From contig NZ_DS996359.1 of assembly GCF_000156375.1 (NCBI RefSeq), positions 345,941 through 409,940 of the forward strand: a DNA stretch of 64,000 nucleotides. The letters run 5' to 3'. Positions 59,145-64,000 of this stretch are shown here, in pieces (position 1 is the stretch's first letter; every line of letters starts with the position of its first letter). Source of the DNA: Desulfovibrio piger ATCC 29098 (GTDB lineage Bacteria > Desulfobacterota > Desulfovibrionia > Desulfovibrionales > Desulfovibrionaceae). The translations under genes were made by a program, and so were the position numbers. The notes beneath the pieces were generated by a model. The model saw only the letters and a list, made by a program, of their open reading frames with translations. It searched no databases and was not told where the DNA came from.

Positions 59145-61073
59145 ATGCACCCCGGTTTTTGTGAGTCCATCATCCACGTGGGTGAACAACCTGCGGATTT
59201 TTGTGTCGTCACCCCGTTCAAGACTCTGGCCAAGTATGCCGAGGAGACGGCCCACCAGCTCAACATGCGGACCTGCATCGCCGTATCGAAGTTCGATAAT
59301 GACGTGGAGGTCGCCCTGCACATCCTCAATACGGAAAAGATCAAGCTGCTGGCCACACGCGGGCATGCGCTCCACATCCTCAGGAACTCCACCTCCATCC
59401 CCATCCTTTCCATAGAATACTCGGCCGAGAATTTTTTCGAGACCCTCCTGCCCTTCCAGAACAGCAACATGCGCGTGGGCCATCTCTGTTTTCCCGGCCA
59501 GGGGCTCAAATTCATGCGGATAGCGCAGCTGCTCGGTCTGCGGGGCTACAGGCTGGAAGTCGAGAACAGGAACAATCTTGAAGCGGCCCTGAAAAAGGTC
59601 AGGGAGGAAAACATATCTCTTCTTGTGGGGGGATTTGGCCTGATAAGCAAAGCCAGGGAGGAAGGTTTCCACGCCATCCCCCTGCTTTCAGAAAATCAGG
59701 AAGCCGTCTACAAGGTGTTTCTGGAGGCAAAGCACATCATAGAGATGGATGCTCTGAATATACAGAGACGAGATTTCATCAACACTGTTTTGAATATCAA
59801 TCCGAATATCATCATAGTCGTAGATAAAAACTACACGATTCGCTACGCGAATGATAAAGCCCAGGGGGTGTTTGGCGTCATATCGGAGCAGATCATCGGC
59901 ATGGATCTGGGCAGGATATTCCCCAGGACGGATTTCGCGCGCATCATGGGAGAAAGGAAAGGTGCCTCGGACTCCTTTATTCTGAAAGACATGATAAAGC
60001 GTGAGTTCCTCTTCACCATCGTCGATATCAAGCTCAAGGGAAATTTTGACGGCTATGTCCTGAGCCTGAACAATACGGTCGATATCCAGAAAAATGAGCG
60101 GCAGGTACGGCAAAATATCTATCAGAAAGGGAAACGCCGTTACTTCATGTTCAACGACATCATCGGCGACAGTGCCGTCATCACTCAGGCAAAGCTCATG
60201 GGGCAGCGTTTTGCGGACAGCGACGGGCCTGTACTGCTGATCGGCGATACGGGCACGGGCAAGGAGATGTTCGCCCAGGCCATCCATGCGCACAGCCGGC
60301 GGCAGGAGGCGGCTTTTGTTTCCGTCAACTGTGCGGCCGTGCCCGAGAGCCTGCTGGAAAGCGAACTTTTTGGTTATGAAGAGGGGGCCTTCACCGGCGC
60401 CAGGCGCGGGGGCAAGACGGGGCTGGTGGAGCTGGCCCACGGCGGGACCCTGTTCCTTGACGAGATAGGGGAGATGCCCTTGCGCTTGCAGGCCCGCCTG
60501 TTGCGGGTCCTGCAGGACAAAGTCGTGACCCGCCTGGGGAGCACCCGCTTCGTGCAGGTGAATGTCCGCATCATCTGTGCGACGAACAGGAACCTTTTTG
60601 CCATGGCCAGGCAGGGGCAGTTCCGGCAGGACCTGTTCTACAGGATCAATACCCTGCTGCTCAAGATCCCGTCGCTCGCAGCCCGCAAGGAAGACATCGG
60701 CCCCATCGTCCTTGCCTATCTGCGCAGGCTGCGCGGGGAAGGCCACAGAAAATTCTCGATCTCGGGCGAGGCTATCGAGAAGCTGGAACAGCATGACTGG
60801 CCCGGCAATGTCCGGGAGCTGCTCCATGTGGTGGACAGGGCCATCGTCCTGGCTCGGCAGCTTGTGATTCAGGCCTCCGACATCCTTTTCGATGCGGATA
60901 TCCTGGATGAGGAAGACCCGGAAGCCTTTCCCGCCAGCAGGGGAGAGACGGCGTCGTGCGCCCGCCTGGAAGCGGTGCTGCAAAAATACAGATACAACAA
61001 GACCCAGGCGGCAGAGGCCCTGGGCATCTCACGAACGACCTTGTGGCGCCGGATGAAGGAATGCGGGCTGTAG
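59145..61073 (+). CDS. Sigma-54-dependent activator with PrpR-type sensor, PAS, AAA+ and Fis-type HTH
   Basis: The 642-residue regulator has a PrpR_N-type sensor (about 20-195), a PAS domain (about 205-320, NIIIVVDKNYTIRYAN), an AAA+ core with Walker A GDTGTGKE near residue 366 and the sigma-54-contact GAFTGA near 414 (EGAFTGARRGGK), and a C-terminal Fis-type HTH (NKTQAAEALGISRTTLWRRMKE). It lies opposite the catabolic operon. AAAAGGAG lies close before the ATG at 59145. Confidence 0.93.
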   Translation: MHPGFCESIIHVGEQPADFCVVTPFKTLAKYAEETAHQLNMRTCIAVSKFDNDVEVALHILNTEKIKLLATRGHALHILRNSTSIPILSIEYSAENFFETLLPFQNSNMRVGHLCFPGQGLKFMRIAQLLGLRGYRLEVENRNNLEAALKKVREENISLLVGGFGLISKAREEGFHAIPLLSENQEAVYKVFLEAKHIIEMDALNIQRRDFINTVLNINPNIIIVVDKNYTIRYANDKAQGVFGVISEQIIGMDLGRIFPRTDFARIMGERKGASDSFILKDMIKREFLFTIVDIKLKGNFDGYVLSLNNTVDIQKNERQVRQNIYQKGKRRYFMFNDIIGDSAVITQAKLMGQRFADSDGPVLLIGDTGTGKEMFAQAIHAHSRRQEAAFVSVNCAAVPESLLESELFGYEEGAFTGARRGGKTGLVELAHGGTLFLDEIGEMPLRLQARLLRVLQDKVVTRLGSTRFVQVNVRIICATNRNLFAMARQGQFRQDLFYRINTLLLKIPSLAARKEDIGPIVLAYLRRLRGEGHRKFSISGEAIEKLEQHDWPGNVRELLHVVDRAIVLARQLVIQASDILFDADILDEEDPEAFPASRGETASCARLEAVLQKYRYNKTQAAEALGISRTTLWRRMKECGL

Positions 61074-61105
61074 GGCTGGCCGGGGCATCCGGCAAGGCGG
61101 AGAAA

Positions 61106-61140
61106 AACGACGGCCCCGCCCGGATGGACCGGGCAGGGCC
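61106..61140 (-). terminator. Weak terminator-like hairpin between the activator and the KAP gene
   Basis: GGCCCTGCCCGG pairs with CCGGGCGGGGCC on the minus strand; TTTTT follows after four bases. Confidence 0.4.
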
Positions 61141-61302
61141 TGGATTCAGATATCTATGCGGGGCTCACCCTTGCCGCAGCTGTGGAGACAAGGGGCTGTC
61201 CCTTACCGCGATACTTCACAGGATCTCCCTTTTCGAACGTCCGTGCTGCCGAAAGAGGGCAGCAGGACTGGGGCAATGCCTGCGGACAGTATGCCGCGTG
61301 CG

Positions 61303-63237
61303 CTACCCCTTGGCGGACAGTTCTTTTTCAGCCTTGCAAACGGTCTCGTACAACTTCACGGTATCGTCGACGTAATCCGCGGCAGAGAGGGTACGGAAAC
61401 TGTTGGCAGGAACATCACCGTAGCAGCGTCCGAACCAGAACTGGGAGCGTCCATGATAGTCATATGCATCCACGCCGTCGGTATATTTTTCCAGTATAGG
61501 GGTCGCGTTGGCGCGAGGGATATTTTTCTTGTTGCCGAAGATGGAAATACTGATCTCTGTTTTTTCCTTCTCCCACTCTATGCACAGCGCCCGCCCCGCA
61601 CCCATGGCAGCATCATAGCATCTGCCGCCTGAGACACGCTTCGCGTATTCGTTCGTGGGGTTGCCCAGGGTCCCCTTCGGCAGGGCCTTGGCGAATTTCT
61701 CATGGAGCTGTCGGCAAAAGTAGGTGAAGCTGTCCGTTTTGACGCTGCTGTCATCGATCTCCTGGATGGACGTCTCCGTATCGATGGAGACGACGCGGAT
61801 GCTGTCCAGGATGTCGGCCATCAGGGTCAGGCCTTCTTCCGAAAGTTCGCTCTGGTCCTTTTTGCCGTTGAGGGCCACGAGCAGGTTGTTCAGCAGCTGG
61901 GAAATGTTCTTGGCCTGCGCCTTGAGCCAGTCGGACTGGGCACAAAGGCAGTACAGGGCTTTTTCCCATTCGTCATTGAAAAGGTCGCTCTTTTCCAGCA
62001 CGGCCAGTTCATTAGTGTATTTGGTGCTCTCCAGCTTCCAGACCTTGTCGAGCTCGGTACGCTTCCATTGGGTGAAGGCGCTCCTCTCCATGATCCGCCG
62101 GCAGATCTCGGGGAAGTTGATATGGAGGGCCACGATGATGAAGCGGGCTTCCAGATCGTCCATGGCCGCTTTGGGCGAGCTGTCGGTGTCCTCCCGGGAT
62201 GCCTTGGCGATATAGTTCAGCAGGGACAGGGTGTTCACGATGCGCTTGATGCTGCGGGGGATGCCGCCCGTGGCCAGCGTGGCATCCTCGGCGAGGCGTT
62301 TCAGCAGGTCGCCGTCTTCCCCGGCAGGCAGCCCCAGCTGTTCCAGGGCCGGTTGCAGCATGTCAGCGATGTGTGTGGCATAGGCCCCGATGGGCATGGT
62401 GAAGGGGATCTGGATGATCTTGTCGAAATACTGGCGGAACTCGCGTTCGTTTTCCCGTGATTTGGGGCCGAATTTTCCTTCCAGTCCTTTCACCACGACT
62501 TCGTAGTCGATGGCCAGGATGAAAACGCAATTGGGGATGTCGAAAATGTTCTTGGTGATGTCCAGGATCTCCACCGCCGTGGCCGGCGGTACGCGGTCCA
62601 GGTCGTCGATGAAGAACACGATCTTGCCCGGCGTGCCGCCCTGCGTGATCCTGGCCACCTGTTCGCGGAGCGACTCCCGCAATTCGTGCACATGCTGGGC
62701 TATGGGCTTCTGCTCCGGCTGTTCCTCCCGCTTGTCCTCGAAGGTGCCGCTCACGGCTTCACCGGCGCCGGCGGCATTGGCGACGGCCTGCACGGCGATA
62801 CGAGCGGAGAGGCGCAGGCAGAATTTCAGCGCTCCCAGGGCCGCATTGATGGCCTGGCTGTTCTTGTTGACGCGATCGCGGACGTCCCGGCCCATCCATG
62901 TGGCCTGGATGACGCTCTGCTCGATGCCGTCGGCCAGTCCGCCCAGAAGGCTCAGGGCCACGTCCATCTTGCTGTTGGCATCCTGGAACAGGGAATGCTC
63001 CCAGGCATTGACGCATACGCAGAGGCTCGTGTGCACTTCATCCTTGTCGAGCAGTTCCTGCAACATGCTGATGAGGCTCGTTTTACCGCTCCCCCAGCCG
63101 CCCTGGATACCGATGGTGACAGGTGTGTCCGCATGCTGGATGAAGAGGCTCAGGGCCCGGGCATAATCCTGGGCCTGGAGGCTGTCGCCATCCTTTGTGG
63201 AAACAGGCTTGTCTGTGATGCAGCTTTTGCTTGTCAT
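61303..63237 (-). CDS. KAP-family P-loop NTPase
   Basis: The 644-residue protein has Walker A GGWGSGKTS at residues 46-54 and Walker B KIVFFIDDLDRVPP near 205-218, with FPEICRRIMERSAF further on; this is the KAP NTPase pattern. KAP proteins are membrane-associated and some (such as PifA) act in phage exclusion. It lies 155 bases from tRNA-Ser, a typical site for acquired genes. The defence role is inference; nothing here shows its partner. Confidence 0.8.
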   Translation of the reverse strand: MTSKSCITDKPVSTKDGDSLQAQDYARALSLFIQHADTPVTIGIQGGWGSGKTSLISMLQELLDKDEVHTSLCVCVNAWEHSLFQDANSKMDVALSLLGGLADGIEQSVIQATWMGRDVRDRVNKNSQAINAALGALKFCLRLSARIAVQAVANAAGAGEAVSGTFEDKREEQPEQKPIAQHVHELRESLREQVARITQGGTPGKIVFFIDDLDRVPPATAVEILDITKNIFDIPNCVFILAIDYEVVVKGLEGKFGPKSRENEREFRQYFDKIIQIPFTMPIGAYATHIADMLQPALEQLGLPAGEDGDLLKRLAEDATLATGGIPRSIKRIVNTLSLLNYIAKASREDTDSSPKAAMDDLEARFIIVALHINFPEICRRIMERSAFTQWKRTELDKVWKLESTKYTNELAVLEKSDLFNDEWEKALYCLCAQSDWLKAQAKNISQLLNNLLVALNGKKDQSELSEEGLTLMADILDSIRVVSIDTETSIQEIDDSSVKTDSFTYFCRQLHEKFAKALPKGTLGNPTNEYAKRVSGGRCYDAAMGAGRALCIEWEKEKTEISISIFGNKKNIPRANATPILEKYTDGVDAYDYHGRSQFWFGRCYGDVPANSFRTLSAADYVDDTVKLYETVCKAEKELSAKG

Positions 63238-63343
63238 GACATGTCCCCTGCGTGTGGTGAGGTGGGAAGAAGAGTGTCCAGGATGGCGGAAAAAGCCGTT
63301 TTCCCGGCACAGGATCCCTCTTTACGCTGGGGAACAGGATACG

Positions 63344-63382
63344 AAAAAAAAGCCGGTACGTCATTGCTGACATACCGGCTTT
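63344..63382 (-). terminator. Intrinsic terminator of tRNA-Ser
   Basis: On the minus strand AAAGCCGGTA pairs with TACCGGCTTT across about 14 bases and is followed by a run of T (A8 at 63344-63351). Confidence 0.9.
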
Positions 63383-63392
63383 GCTGCCTTAG

Positions 63393-63487
63393 TGGCGGAG
63401 AGGGAGGGATTTGAACCCTCGATACAGGTTTAAGCCCGTATACTCGCTTAGCAGGCGAGCTCCTTCGGCCGACTCGGACACCTCTCC
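63393..63487 (-). tRNA. tRNA-Ser(GCT)
   Basis: A 95-base class-II tRNA: acceptor GGAGAGG pairs with CCTCTCC, anticodon stem CTCGC/GCGAG encloses the loop CTGCTAA with anticodon GCT (serine AGC/AGT codons), a long variable arm follows, and the T-arm is GAGGG-TTCAAAT-CCCTC. The CCA end is encoded. Confidence 0.97.
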
Positions 63488-63524
63488 GCTCAGGGAAGAC
63501 TTCGTCATTCCCGCGTGAGGCTGT

Positions 63525-63553
63525 ACATTAGTCGGGAAGGGGCCGAGTGTCAA
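63525..63553 (-). promoter_or_regulatory. Promoter of tRNA-Ser
   Basis: On the minus strand: TTGACA (63548-63553), 17 bases, TAATGT (63525-63530). Confidence 0.75.
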
Positions 63554-63616
63554 GGGAAAATCCGGCAAAGGCACAAAAAAATCTTCGCCTTTGCCGGGAA
63601 GGCCCGGCGGGCGACG

Positions 63617-63645
63617 TTGACCCTCGTACCGGCTTGGCGTATCCT
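63617..63645 (+). promoter_or_regulatory. Promoter of glnS
   Basis: TTGACC (63617-63622), 17 bases, TATCCT (63640-63645), about 34 bases before the start. Confidence 0.6.
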
Positions 63646-63678
63646 GCTGCGTTCAATATCTTACGGAGGAACAACGCC

Positions 63679-64000
63679 ATGAGCGAAAACAAGGCCGAGA
63701 CCGTGGCCGCTGCCGCGGAAAGCAACGACAATCCCAAAGCCGGTGTGGACTTCATCCGCGCCCGCATCATGGACGACAACGCGTCGGGTCGTTTCGGGGG
63801 TCAGGTGCACACGCGCTTTCCTCCGGAACCCAACGGCTACCTGCATCTGGGCCATGCCAAGTCCATCTGCCTGAACTTCGGCGTGGCGCGCGAGTTCGGC
63901 GGCATGTGCAACCTGCGCTTCGACGACACCAACCCCGTCAAGGAAGACACCGAATACGTGGATTCCATCCGCGAGGACGTGAAGTGGCTGGGCGGTGAAT
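63679..64000 (+). CDS. glnS: Glutaminyl-tRNA synthetase, N-terminal part (cut by the window end)
   Basis: The 107 visible residues include [23 protein letters not shown], the class-I HIGH motif of GlnRS, and [28 protein letters not shown] lies close before the ATG at 63679. The gene continues beyond the window. It charges tRNA-Gln directly, which implies that at least part of glutamine charging is not by transamidation. Confidence 0.95.
   Translation, partial: MSENKAETVAAAAESNDNPKAGVDFIRARIMDDNASGRFGGQVHTRFPPEPNGYLHLGHAKSICLNFGVAREFGGMCNLRFDDTNPVKEDTEYVDSIREDVKWLGGE

Overview
The window reads as a chromosomal segment of a Gram-negative, GC-rich, anaerobic sulfate reducer of the Desulfovibrio type. 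Supporting this are a rplU-rpmA-obg-proB core, an F0 ATP synthase cluster separate from F1 and lying next to rex, a 4-gene 2-oxoacid:ferredoxin oxidoreductase, a HEAT protein of the DVU0298 family, and a PurH that has only its AICAR-transformylase half. The species is inferred; no rRNA is present. About 57 protein genes and one tRNA are called.

Layout. 0.2-2.7 kb: holB-like delta-prime and purA. 3.0-8.4 kb: a three-gene surface-polymer cluster on the minus strand (LicC-LicA-like fusion, TagF-like glycerophosphotransferase, and a YidC-like/sulfatase-fold fusion). 8.7-13.3 kb: a small hypothetical gene, purH (C-terminal half), cobyrinate a,c-diamide synthase and a nitroreductase. 13.6-16.9 kb: rex and the F0 genes atpZ-atpI-atpB-atpE, with Rex-like operator sequences. 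17-24.5 kb: RlmD-type methyltransferase, rplU, rpmA, obg, a secreted protein, proB, a P-loop kinase and a DUF805 protein. 24.8-28.9 kb: 2-oxoacid:ferredoxin oxidoreductase (ferredoxin, alpha, beta, gamma) and queA. 29-33.6 kb: lipoprotein, coaBC, an unknown protein, a two-piece LysO exporter and the HEAT protein. 34-41.5 kb: gap, a GAF protein and the rod-shape operon mreBCD-mrdA-rodA. 41.8-46 kb: radical SAM protein, an AT-rich two-gene insertion, coaX, eno. 46-51.3 kb: a large EAL receptor, folD and a DUF4952 protein. 51.7-61 kb: a YczE-type membrane protein, then a five-gene catabolic operon (DASS transporter, amidohydrolase, frameshifted lactonase-like hydrolase, old-yellow-enzyme reductase, 4-hydroxybutyrate-dehydrogenase-like enzyme) with a sigma-54 promoter and a divergent PrpR-type sigma-54 activator. 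61.3-64 kb: KAP NTPase, tRNA-Ser(GCT) and the start of glnS.

The most unusual items are: (1) a dispersed hairpin element, five copies, each starting within about 20 bases after a stop codon and in the same orientation as the upstream gene, with two sequence subtypes whose stem arms covary; (2) the YidC-like/sulfatase fusion beside TagF- and LicCA-like genes, which suggests a phosphodiester-decorated surface glycan; (3) the sigma-54-controlled lactone/hydroxyacid-like operon with a one-base frameshift; (4) the AT-rich cassette whose promoter overlaps that of coaX; (5) Rex-like operators at rex and the F0 operon. All function calls come from reading motifs by eye; no database search was run.
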